Of a DNA stretch of 28,221 nucleotides, positions 16,002-22,766 are shown piece by piece. Every line of letters starts with the position of its first letter. Positions within the stretch are counted from its first letter, which is position 1. A model generated the notes under the pieces. It saw only the letters and a list, made by a program, of their open reading frames with translations, ran no database searches and had not been told where the DNA came from. Origin of the DNA: Opitutia bacterium (GTDB lineage: Bacteria > Verrucomicrobiota > Verrucomicrobiae > Opitutales > UBA953); the NCBI GenBank assembly GCA_947488485.1, contig CANKZO010000011.1:1-28221 (forward strand), given 5' to 3'. The position numbers were made by a program, and so were the translations under genes.

Positions 16002-16742
16002 ATGATCTCGACCCGGCTCCATCCCGACAAGCATTCCGCCGCGCAGGCGATCGCCCGGGAGATAGCCGACCTGATTCAGTTACGCTCGAAATCGGGCAAG
16101 CCGACGGTGTTGGGTCTGGCGACGGGCTCCACGCCTTTGCCCCTCTACGCGGAGCTGATCCGCTTGCATCGCGAAGAAGGCCTGAGCTTCCGCTCGGTCA
16201 TCACGTTCAACCTCGACGAATACGAGGGCCTCGGCCCGGACCATCCGCAGTCCTACCGGTTCTTCATGGAGGAGAATCTCTTCCGTCATCTCGATATCCC
16301 CGCGGCTAACATCCATATCCCGGACGGGATGGCCAAAGACCCGGCGAGTCATTGCGCCGAGTATGAAGCGGCCATCCGTACGGCCGGCGGCATCGATCTT
16401 CAGATCCTCGGTATCGGCCGCACCGGCCATATCGGTTTCAACGAACCGCCCTCCCCCGCCGAGAGCCGGACCCGCTGGGTGCACCTTGACGCCGTGACCC
16501 GGAAGGATAACTCGGTCTTCTTCGGCGATCTCGCGCAAGTCCCGCACGGCGCCCTCACGATGGGCGTGGCGACGATCCTTGAAGCCCGCCGGGTCGCACT
16601 GATCGCCTTCGGTGACGCTAAGTCGGAGATTGTCACCCGTGCCATCAAGGAAGCCCCGTCCCCCGGCTGTCCGGCGACCTGGCTGCAGCGCCACCCGGCC
16701 TGCACCTTCCACCTCGACGCCGCCGCGGCCAAAGGGCTCTGA
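16002..16742 (+). CDS. nagB: Glucosamine-6-phosphate deaminase-like protein (NagB family)
   Basis: NagB turns glucosamine 6-phosphate into fructose 6-phosphate and ammonia. The 246-residue protein aligns without gaps to E. coli NagB over the core so that numbering matches: D72 in NLDEYEGL (the proton-transfer Asp), H143 and E148 in GHIGFNEP, R158 in SRTR and the ATGSTP phosphate loop (about 40-45). The one clear difference is residue 141: the family usually reads GxDGHIxFNEP, here it is GRTGHIGFNEP, so the Asp of the Asp-His-Glu ring-opening triad is Thr. I recall the GRTGH form in NagB proteins of Bacteroidetes, some fused to a PIG-L domain; a PIG-L gene lies two genes downstream. It is shorter than E. 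coli NagB (266), missing the allosteric C-terminal tail. Likely a deaminase, substrate to be confirmed. Confidence 0.9.
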   Translation: MISTRLHPDKHSAAQAIAREIADLIQLRSKSGKPTVLGLATGSTPLPLYAELIRLHREEGLSFRSVITFNLDEYEGLGPDHPQSYRFFMEENLFRHLDIPAANIHIPDGMAKDPASHCAEYEAAIRTAGGIDLQILGIGRTGHIGFNEPPSPAESRTRWVHLDAVTRKDNSVFFGDLAQVPHGALTMGVATILEARRVALIAFGDAKSEIVTRAIKEAPSPGCPATWLQRHPACTFHLDAAAAKGL

Positions 16743-16750
16743 GACCTCCG

Positions 16751-18136
16751 ATGGACGTCACCCCGCGCCATCGCTCCTCTATCGACCCAGGCCTGGTGCC
16801 CGCGGCCCTCTGGACCCGCGCCTACCTGCGCCGTTGCGCGGCGACACCAGGCTCGACGGAACTGACCATCGCGCTGCGTCGCGCCGACGGCACGGCCTCG
16901 CTCTTCCGCACACAGGTGCTCGCCTTCGGCGTCGACGACCCGGCGACCTATCTTCACGTGGAACGAACGGTGAAGTTCCTCCTTTGGTCGCGAGGCGGCG
17001 AGGAGATCCTGCTCAGCGGTCCGGCCGCCGAAAGTCTGGCCGTTAAGCTGCGCACGGACTACGCGCCGAAAGGCGTCCGCGCCTTCGACGCTGATTTCTT
17101 CCAGCGGGTCTTCGAAAAGCCGCTCACCTTCCGCGACGTCGCCGCAGCCGAGCTTCCCGTCGCCTCCGCCTCGCATCTCCCCCTCGGCCGACACCTCGAC
17201 GGTTGTCGCATCGGCTTCGACCTCGGAGGCTCGGACCGGAAGTGCGCGGCGCTGATCGACGGCCAAGTGGTCTTCTCGGAAGAAGTGAAGTGGGACCCTT
17301 ACTTCCAGGCCGACCCCGACTACCATCTGGCGGGCATCCGCCACTCGCTCGAGCTCGCCGCCCGTCACCTGCCTCGCATCGACGCCATCGGCGGCTCGTC
17401 CGCCGGCGTATACGTCAATAACAAGGTCCGCATCGCCTCGCTGTTCCGTGGCGTGACCGCTCCGGCGGTCTTCGACGCGAAGGTCCGGGACATGTTCGTC
17501 GGCCTCGCGCAGGAGTACGGAGTCCCGTTCGAAGTCCTCAACGACGGAGACGTGACTGCCCTGGCGGCTTCGATGTCTCTCGGACGCAATGCCGTCCTCG
17601 GCGTCGCCATGGGCACGAGCGTCGCCGCCGGCTACGTCGACCAAGCCGGCAACCTCACTAACTGGCTCAGCGAACTGGCCTTCGTTCCGGTCGATTACCG
17701 CGTCGACGGGCCCGCCGACGAATGGTCGGGCGATCGCGGCTGCGCGGTGCAATACTTCAGCCAACAAGGCGTAGGGCGGCTGCTCCCCTTGGCCGGCATC
17801 GACCTACCACCCTCCCTGAAGCTCCCCGAGCAACTGGAAGAGCTCCAGCGATTGATGCTCGCCGGCGACTCCCGCGCCCGGCTCGTCTATGAGGCCATCG
17901 GCATCGCCCTGGGTTATGCGGCCGCCCACTTCGCCAGCTTCTACGAGATGAGCTGCCTGCTGATCATGGGCCGGGTCACCTCCGGCCAAGGCGGGAGCAT
18001 CATCATCGAACAAGCCAAGACCGTCCTCCGCGACGAGTTCCCGGAACTTCGCATCGACCTCCTGGTGCCTTCGGAGAAAGATAAGCGCCATGGCCAGGCC
18101 GTCGCGGCCGCCTCCCTCCCTTCCCTCCGCCGATGA
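16751..18136 (+). CDS. ROK-like sugar kinase homologue with N-terminal extension
   Basis: A 461-residue protein of the actin-like ATPase fold. From residue 152 it resembles ROK kinases: GFDLGGSDRKCAAL (phosphate-1, 155-168), IGGSSAGVYVNN, LNDGDVTALAAS with the N264-D265 pair at the place of the ROK catalytic Asp, and VAMGTSVAAGYVD (phosphate-2, 285-297). Two hallmarks are missing: the sugar-binding ExGH, which here reads SELAF at 307-311, and the zinc motif CxCGxxGCxE. About 150 N-terminal residues form an extra domain that I do not recognise (LTIALRRADGTASLFRTQVLAF...). So ATP binding is well supported, and the acceptor is open: glucosamine, an N-acetylhexosamine, or a larger conjugate. It lies 8 bases after nagB and overlaps the PIG-L gene by ATGA. 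Confidence 0.75.
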   Translation: MDVTPRHRSSIDPGLVPAALWTRAYLRRCAATPGSTELTIALRRADGTASLFRTQVLAFGVDDPATYLHVERTVKFLLWSRGGEEILLSGPAAESLAVKLRTDYAPKGVRAFDADFFQRVFEKPLTFRDVAAAELPVASASHLPLGRHLDGCRIGFDLGGSDRKCAALIDGQVVFSEEVKWDPYFQADPDYHLAGIRHSLELAARHLPRIDAIGGSSAGVYVNNKVRIASLFRGVTAPAVFDAKVRDMFVGLAQEYGVPFEVLNDGDVTALAASMSLGRNAVLGVAMGTSVAAGYVDQAGNLTNWLSELAFVPVDYRVDGPADEWSGDRGCAVQYFSQQGVGRLLPLAGIDLPPSLKLPEQLEELQRLMLAGDSRARLVYEAIGIALGYAAAHFASFYEMSCLLIMGRVTSGQGGSIIIEQAKTVLRDEFPELRIDLLVPSEKDKRHGQAVAAASLPSLRR

Positions 18137-18981
18137 TCACGCTCAACCCGCGCGCCCGCCTCATGATCCCGGACGGGCTCGCCGCCCCGGAAGCCCTCCG
18201 TCGGACGACCCACCTCGGCATCGGCGCCCACCAGGACGATCTGGAGTTCATGGCCTTCCATGGCATCCTCGCCTGTTACGACCAGAAGGATCGCTGGTTC
18301 GGCGGAGTGACCATCACCGACGGGCGCGGAAGCTCCCGCGCCGGCAAGTTCCAGGATTGGACCGACGACCAGATCGCCGCGGAACGTATCCGTGAGCAGG
18401 ACGCCGCCGCGGTGATCGGCCAATACGGCTTCATGGCTCAGCTCGGCCATCCGAGCAAATCGGTACGTGACGCCCGCGAGACGGTCGTCCGCGAAGACCT
18501 GTTCCGCATCCTCGAAGCCAGCCGACCCGAGGTCGTCTATCTCCATAACCTCGCCGACAAGCATGACACGCATGTCGGTTGCGCCCTCCGTTGCCTGGAA
18601 GCGATTCGCCGTCTGCCCAAGGCCGACCGACCGCAGAAAGTCTACGGCTGTGAAGTCTGGCGTGACCTCGACTGGCTGGTGGACTCCGAGAAGACCCCGA
18701 TGCCCGTCTCGGCCCGGCCGGAGCTCGCCCGTGCCCTGAACGAAGTCTTCGCGACGCAGATCGCCGGCGGGAAACGCTACGACCTCGCCGTCATCGGCCG
18801 CCGCACGGCCAATGCGACCTTCAGCCAGGCGCATGCGACCGACCAAGAGTCCGCCATGCAATGGGCGATGGACCTCACCCCTTTGGTCCAAGACGAGTCG
18901 CTCGACCCGATCGCCTACACGACCGGCTTCATCGACCGACTGAAGACCGACGTCACCAACCGCCTCCGCCAATCCCTCTGA
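18133..18981 (+). CDS. PIG-L/LmbE-family deacetylase
   Basis: A 282-residue PIG-L (LmbE, CE14) protein. The zinc motif is GAHQDDLEF with H33, D35 and D36 (AHPDD in most members), and the second half of the site is in LHNLADKHDTHVG, with H147 as the probable third ligand. These enzymes remove N-acetyl groups from GlcNAc conjugates, for example GlcNAc-PI, the mycothiol and bacillithiol precursors and, in Thermococcus, diacetylchitobiose. There is no signal peptide, so it acts in the cytoplasm. Position between a kinase and a nucleotidyltransferase and close to nagB suggests that it supplies the deacetylation step for a GlcNAc-derived metabolite. A bacillithiol role is less likely, as no BshA-like glycosyltransferase is near. 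The ATG overlaps the stop of the upstream gene. Confidence 0.88.
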   Translation: MITLNPRARLMIPDGLAAPEALRRTTHLGIGAHQDDLEFMAFHGILACYDQKDRWFGGVTITDGRGSSRAGKFQDWTDDQIAAERIREQDAAAVIGQYGFMAQLGHPSKSVRDARETVVREDLFRILEASRPEVVYLHNLADKHDTHVGCALRCLEAIRRLPKADRPQKVYGCEVWRDLDWLVDSEKTPMPVSARPELARALNEVFATQIAGGKRYDLAVIGRRTANATFSQAHATDQESAMQWAMDLTPLVQDESLDPIAYTTGFIDRLKTDVTNRLRQSL

Positions 18982-18982
18982 C

Positions 18983-19888
18983 ATGAAACCCACCCTCCTC
19001 GTCCTCGCCGCCGGTATGGGCAGCCGCTACGGCGGACTCAAGCAGATCGACCCGATGGGCCCCTCGGGCGAGACCATCCTCGACTACTCCGTCTTCGACG
19101 CCCTGCGCGCCGGCTTCGGCAAGGTGGTCTTCATCATCCGTCCGGACTTCGAAAAGGATTTCCGCGAACGGATCGCCGCGAAATTCGCCGGACGGATCGA
19201 CGTCGGCTTCGCCTTCCAGACCATCGATCAGCTGCCGGCCGGATTCTCCGTCCCCGCCGGCCGCGAGAAGCCCTGGGGCACGACGCACGCCATCCTCTGC
19301 GCCCGCGACGCCGTCGACGCGCCTTTCGCCGTCATCAACGCCGACGACTTCTACGGCCAGGACTCCTACGCGGTCCTCGGCCGTCACCTGCAAAACCTCG
19401 ACGTGCGCTCCACCGACTACTCGATGGTCGGCTTCACGCTCAAGCATACGCTCTCCGAACACGGCACCGTCGCCCGGGGCGTCTGCCAGACCGATGCGTC
19501 CGGCCGCCTCACCGACATCCAGGAGCTGACCAAGATCTCCAAACTGCCCAGCGGCGCCGAGCATCGCGGTGAGGACGGGTCCGTCGTCAGCCTGACGGGC
19601 GAAGAGCCGGTCTCGATGAACATGTGGGGCTTCACGCCCGCCATCTTCCCGCAGCTTGCCGCTGACTTCGACGCCTTCCTCCGTGCCAAGGGCACGGAGA
19701 TGAAGAGCGAAGCCTATATCCCGATGTCCGTCGGCAATCTGATCCGCGCCGGTCAGGCCACCTGCCAGGTCCTGCGGACCGATTCCGCCTGGTTCGGCGT
19801 CACCTACCGCGAAGACAAGCCGATCGTGCAGGCCAGCATCCTCCGTCAGGTGCAGTCCGGCTCCTATCCGGCGTCACTCTGGTCCTGA
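18983..19888 (+). CDS. Sugar-1-phosphate nucleotidyltransferase
   Basis: A 301-residue GT-A-fold nucleotidyltransferase: the nucleotide loop LAAGMGSRYGGLKQ (8-21), an aspartate motif INADDFYG (118-125) that would hold the metal, and EPVSMNMWGF around 205-214 in the sugar-binding half. The loop reads GMGSRYGGLKQ rather than the GxGTRLxPxTK of RmlA/GalU, which sets it in a distinct group found, as I recall, beside NahK-like kinases in Bacteroidetes and Verrucomicrobia. It should join a sugar 1-phosphate to UTP or another NTP. Its partner is the next gene, 1 base downstream, whose product probably makes a hexosamine 1-phosphate. The nucleotide and sugar are inferred from that context. Confidence 0.85.
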   Translation: MKPTLLVLAAGMGSRYGGLKQIDPMGPSGETILDYSVFDALRAGFGKVVFIIRPDFEKDFRERIAAKFAGRIDVGFAFQTIDQLPAGFSVPAGREKPWGTTHAILCARDAVDAPFAVINADDFYGQDSYAVLGRHLQNLDVRSTDYSMVGFTLKHTLSEHGTVARGVCQTDASGRLTDIQELTKISKLPSGAEHRGEDGSVVSLTGEEPVSMNMWGFTPAIFPQLAADFDAFLRAKGTEMKSEAYIPMSVGNLIRAGQATCQVLRTDSAWFGVTYREDKPIVQASILRQVQSGSYPASLWS

Positions 19889-19889
19889 C

Positions 19890-20996
19890 ATGGCCGCCAC
19901 CGCCGCCGAAGCCCTCATCGTCGCCGCCGAATTCGCTTTCGGCGGACGCATCCTTTCGGCGGCACCTTACGGCAGCGGACACATCAATGACACCTTCCTG
20001 ACCTTGGTCGAGTCGGCCGGCGATCCGCGACGCTTCATCCTCCAGCGTATCAATCATCAGGTCTTCAAGCAGCCCGACCTGCTCATGGAAAACGTGGCGC
20101 GGGTCTGCGCCCACGCGCACGCCAAGCTCGGCGCCGCCGGCGCGTCCGACGCCCATCGACGCGCTCTCCGGCTCATCCCGACCCATCAAGACAAAGCCTG
20201 GCATGTCGATCCCAGCGGCAACCGCTGGCGTTGCTACGATTTCATCGAAGGCGCCACCGGGCACGACGTGGTCCGCTCACCCGCCCAGGCGGAAGCCGCC
20301 GCTAAGGCCTTCGGCGCCTTCCAAGCCCTGCTCGCCGATCTGCCGGGAGAACGTCTCCACGAGACGATCCCAGACTTTCACCACACCCCTTCCCGCTTCG
20401 CGCGCTTCCAAGCCGCCCTGGCCAAGGACAGCCATGGCCGGGCCGCCGCCGCCGGGCCCGAGATCGCCTTCGCCCTCGCCCGCGCCAGCGAGGTCAGCGT
20501 GGTCGTGGAGGCGCTCCGCGATGGTTCGCTGCCCGAACGTGTCACGCACAACGATACCAAACTGAACAACGTGCTCCTCGATGACATCACCCAGGAAGGC
20601 GTCTGCGTCATCGATCTGGACACGGTGATGCCTGGCTCGGCTCTCTACGACTTCGGCGACCTGGTGCGCACCTCGACCTCGCCTGCCGCCGAAGACGAGA
20701 CGGACCTTTCCCTGGTCCGCCTGCAGCTCCCGATGTTCTCAGCCTTGGTCCGCGGCTACCTCGCCACCGCCCGCGGCTTCCTGACGCCGCGCGAAAAGGA
20801 ACTTCTGCCCTTCGCCGGTAAGCTCATCACCTTCGAGATCGGCCTGCGCTTCCTGACCGACTGGCTCGAAGGTGACACCTACTTCAAGATCAAGCGCCCC
20901 ACGCACAACCTCGACCGCTGCCGCACCCAGTTCAAACTGGTCGCCTCGATCGAAGACCAGCTGCCCGCCATGCGGGAGATCGTCGAACAAGCATGA
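19890..20996 (+). CDS. NahK-like N-acetylhexosamine 1-kinase (APH-fold phosphotransferase)
   Basis: A 368-residue aminoglycoside-phosphotransferase-fold kinase. YGSGHINDTF near 27-36 forms the glycine-rich loop, ILQRINHQVF carries the ATP-binding strand, HNDTKLNN at 220-227 is the catalytic loop with base D222, and CVIDLDTVMPGS at 239-250 is the metal-binding strand with D242 and D244. The HNDTKLNN and IDLDTVMPG wording is that of Bifidobacterium NahK (LnpB, about 359 residues), which phosphorylates GlcNAc and GalNAc at C1. That length match and the neighbouring nucleotidyltransferase and epimerase support a hexosamine 1-kinase. AmgK, the MurNAc/GlcNAc 1-kinase of cell-wall recycling, has the same fold and is an alternative. 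The last 4 bases overlap the epimerase start. Confidence 0.85.
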   Translation: MAATAAEALIVAAEFAFGGRILSAAPYGSGHINDTFLTLVESAGDPRRFILQRINHQVFKQPDLLMENVARVCAHAHAKLGAAGASDAHRRALRLIPTHQDKAWHVDPSGNRWRCYDFIEGATGHDVVRSPAQAEAAAKAFGAFQALLADLPGERLHETIPDFHHTPSRFARFQAALAKDSHGRAAAAGPEIAFALARASEVSVVVEALRDGSLPERVTHNDTKLNNVLLDDITQEGVCVIDLDTVMPGSALYDFGDLVRTSTSPAAEDETDLSLVRLQLPMFSALVRGYLATARGFLTPREKELLPFAGKLITFEIGLRFLTDWLEGDTYFKIKRPTHNLDRCRTQFKLVASIEDQLPAMREIVEQA

Positions 20997-21919
20997 GCAA
21001 GCGCGTCCTCATCACCGGCGGCGCCGGCTTCATCGGCTCCCACCTGGTCCGACATTTCGCCGACCAGGCCCAGGTCACCGTCCTCGATGACCTGCGGAGC
21101 GGTTACGCCCATAATCTGGACGGGGTCGCCTGTCGCTTTGTCCGCGGTTCCATCCTCGACGCCCGGGCCTTGCGCGAAGCGATGGCTGACGCCGAAGAGG
21201 TCTACCATCTCGCCGCCATGATCTCGGTGCCGGAATCCGTCGCCAAGCCGGCGGAATGCGCCGAACTGAACACCGAAGGGACGCGGCGCGTCCTGGACGC
21301 CGCCGTGGCCGCGGGCGCCCGCAAGGTCGTCCTTGCCTCCTCCGCCGCCATCTACGGCGACAACCCGACCGTACCCAAGCTCGAGAGCATGTCGCCGGAG
21401 CCGAAGTCCCCCTACGCGGAAACCAAGCTCGCCGGCGAACACCTCCTCGAAGCCTACCGCCAGACCCACGGCCTCGGTACGACCTCCTTGCGCTTCTTCA
21501 ACGTGTTCGGCCCCCGGCAGGATCCGCGCTCGGCCTACGCCGCCGCCGTGCCGATCTTCATCGCCAAGGCCCTCCGCGACGAACCGATCGGCATCCATGG
21601 CGACGGCGGTCAGACCCGCGATTTCGTGCACGTGACGGATATCGTCGGCGCGCTGGCCTACGCCGGCGCCTCGGCCGGCATGGCCGGCACCTACAACGTC
21701 GGCTACGGGCGCAGCCAATCCATCCTCGAACTCGCCCAGGAGATCCTGCGACTCACCGGCTCGAAATCGGTCATCGAACACCTACCTCCGCGGGCCGGCG
21801 ATGTCCGCCACTCTCTGGCTTCGACGGAACGCCTGCTCACCGCCGGCTGGAAACCTAAGTCATCGGTCCAGGCCGGTTTGGCCGAGACGGTGGACTTCTA
21901 TCGTCAGCTCAAGGCGTGA
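20993..21919 (+). CDS. NAD-dependent nucleotide-sugar epimerase (GalE-like)
   Basis: A 308-residue extended short-chain dehydrogenase. It has the NAD-binding GGAGFIGSHL (9-18), the catalytic Ser region ASSAAIYG (115-122), Y141-x3-K145 in PYAETKLAGE, and the NVFGPRQDPRSAYAAAVPIF block typical of UDP-glucose/UDP-GlcNAc 4-epimerases. The wording is closest to the archaeal/bacterial WbpP- and GalE-like group that acts on UDP-hexoses or UDP-N-acetylhexosamines; substrate size selection cannot be read by eye. As last gene of the run it could interconvert UDP-GlcNAc and UDP-GalNAc made by the two genes before it. Its 3' end overlaps the convergent downstream gene by 11 bases, with no terminator hairpin seen. 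Confidence 0.88.
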   Translation: MSKRVLITGGAGFIGSHLVRHFADQAQVTVLDDLRSGYAHNLDGVACRFVRGSILDARALREAMADAEEVYHLAAMISVPESVAKPAECAELNTEGTRRVLDAAVAAGARKVVLASSAAIYGDNPTVPKLESMSPEPKSPYAETKLAGEHLLEAYRQTHGLGTTSLRFFNVFGPRQDPRSAYAAAVPIFIAKALRDEPIGIHGDGGQTRDFVHVTDIVGALAYAGASAGMAGTYNVGYGRSQSILELAQEILRLTGSKSVIEHLPPRAGDVRHSLASTERLLTAGWKPKSSVQAGLAETVDFYRQLKA

Positions 21920-22766
21920 CGACCAACGTCGCGCGGAGGAGTTCGTCCTGCCCGTCGTTGAGATTCAGCCAGAAGTCATAAGTGCCGGGCGCCGGTAAGC
22001 GCAGGCGGAAAGCCAGCGTCGGATTATCCGCGTATTCGCCGCCCTCGAGGGTCGGATGCATATGCGCGTAGCCCGCTTCGGGCCGATCGACCGAGAAGAC
22101 GACCGCATGACCCAGCGAGCCCATGATGGGCTTGAGTCGAAGGGTCTTACCCGCGGGCCCGGCCAGCTGCAGGCGAATCATCGCCGAAGATCCGGTCTGC
22201 GTAGTCGAAGCGGTCAGATCCACGATGCGGTTACGGGCCGGGGGGACGGACTGCGGCGAAGCCCCCGCCGACGCCAAGACATCGGCTTGGGCGAGCATGG
22301 TTCGGGAGGTGCGAACGTCGGTAAAATCGACGTAAGCCCGGAGAGGCACGCCCTTCAGATAAGCGGGCAGCTCGAATCGCCAGGAACCGTCGGCGGCAGG
22401 CTGGGGATGCACATGGGCGTAAGCCCTTTCCCCGCCGAGCTGACGCAGATGGAGGTGTACCCGCTGCGTATGGGATACGGCCACCTCGTGGGCATAATAG
22501 GGATGGCCGTCATCCTTCAGCAGACGGAGCTCACCGGCCGTCGCGGCGGCGTCCAACGTCACCTTGAGTTCGACCGGAAAACGGAGGGCTTTCGGCGAAT
22601 AAAAGTTAGCCTCCTCGTTGAGCCCGCAGAACTCCAGTCCGTCGACGACGACCGGCTGATGGTCGGCATGCAGGAACGTACACTGGGTGTCGGGCAAGGA
22701 ACGCAGCCCGAAGAAACCTACGACCGCGACGAGGGTGATGATCCAGATCTGACGGACGGTCGACAT
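21909..22766 (-). CDS. Membrane-anchored His-motif protein, two YtkA-like halves
   Basis: A 285-residue protein with one N-terminal membrane segment (about residues 7-22) and a periplasmic remainder. Two short motifs repeat: AYAHVHP at 115-121 and YAHMHP at 233-238, the second preceded by GSLGHAVVFS (217-226), and two beta-rich halves lead up to them, the last ending in GTYDFWLNLNDGQDELLRATLVV. Such H-x-V-V-F...HxHP patterns with a final strand of this kind occur in YtkA/copper-related exported domains, so I suggest a metal or redox role. C29 and C47 in the N-terminal third may form a disulfide. Its ATG overlaps the stop of the SCO1-like gene by one base, which supports a common function with that copper-handling family. 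Not recognised with certainty. Confidence 0.6.
   Translation of the reverse strand: MSTVRQIWIITLVAVVGFFGLRSLPDTQCTFLHADHQPVVVDGLEFCGLNEEANFYSPKALRFPVELKVTLDAAATAGELRLLKDDGHPYYAHEVAVSHTQRVHLHLRQLGGERAYAHVHPQPAADGSWRFELPAYLKGVPLRAYVDFTDVRTSRTMLAQADVLASAGASPQSVPPARNRIVDLTASTTQTGSSAMIRLQLAGPAGKTLRLKPIMGSLGHAVVFSVDRPEAGYAHMHPTLEGGEYADNPTLAFRLRLPAPGTYDFWLNLNDGQDELLRATLVVTP

Noticed and set aside
13262..16030. 922-codon minus-strand frame over valS
   Set aside because: Complement of valS codons; composition (Asp, Glu, Gly, Val) is that of a mirror frame, and it overlaps the valS start region fully.
18133..18981. PIG-L gene as BshB of a bacillithiol pathway
   Set aside because: No BshA-like glycosyltransferase or BshC is nearby, and the neighbours are hexosamine kinase and nucleotidyltransferase genes.
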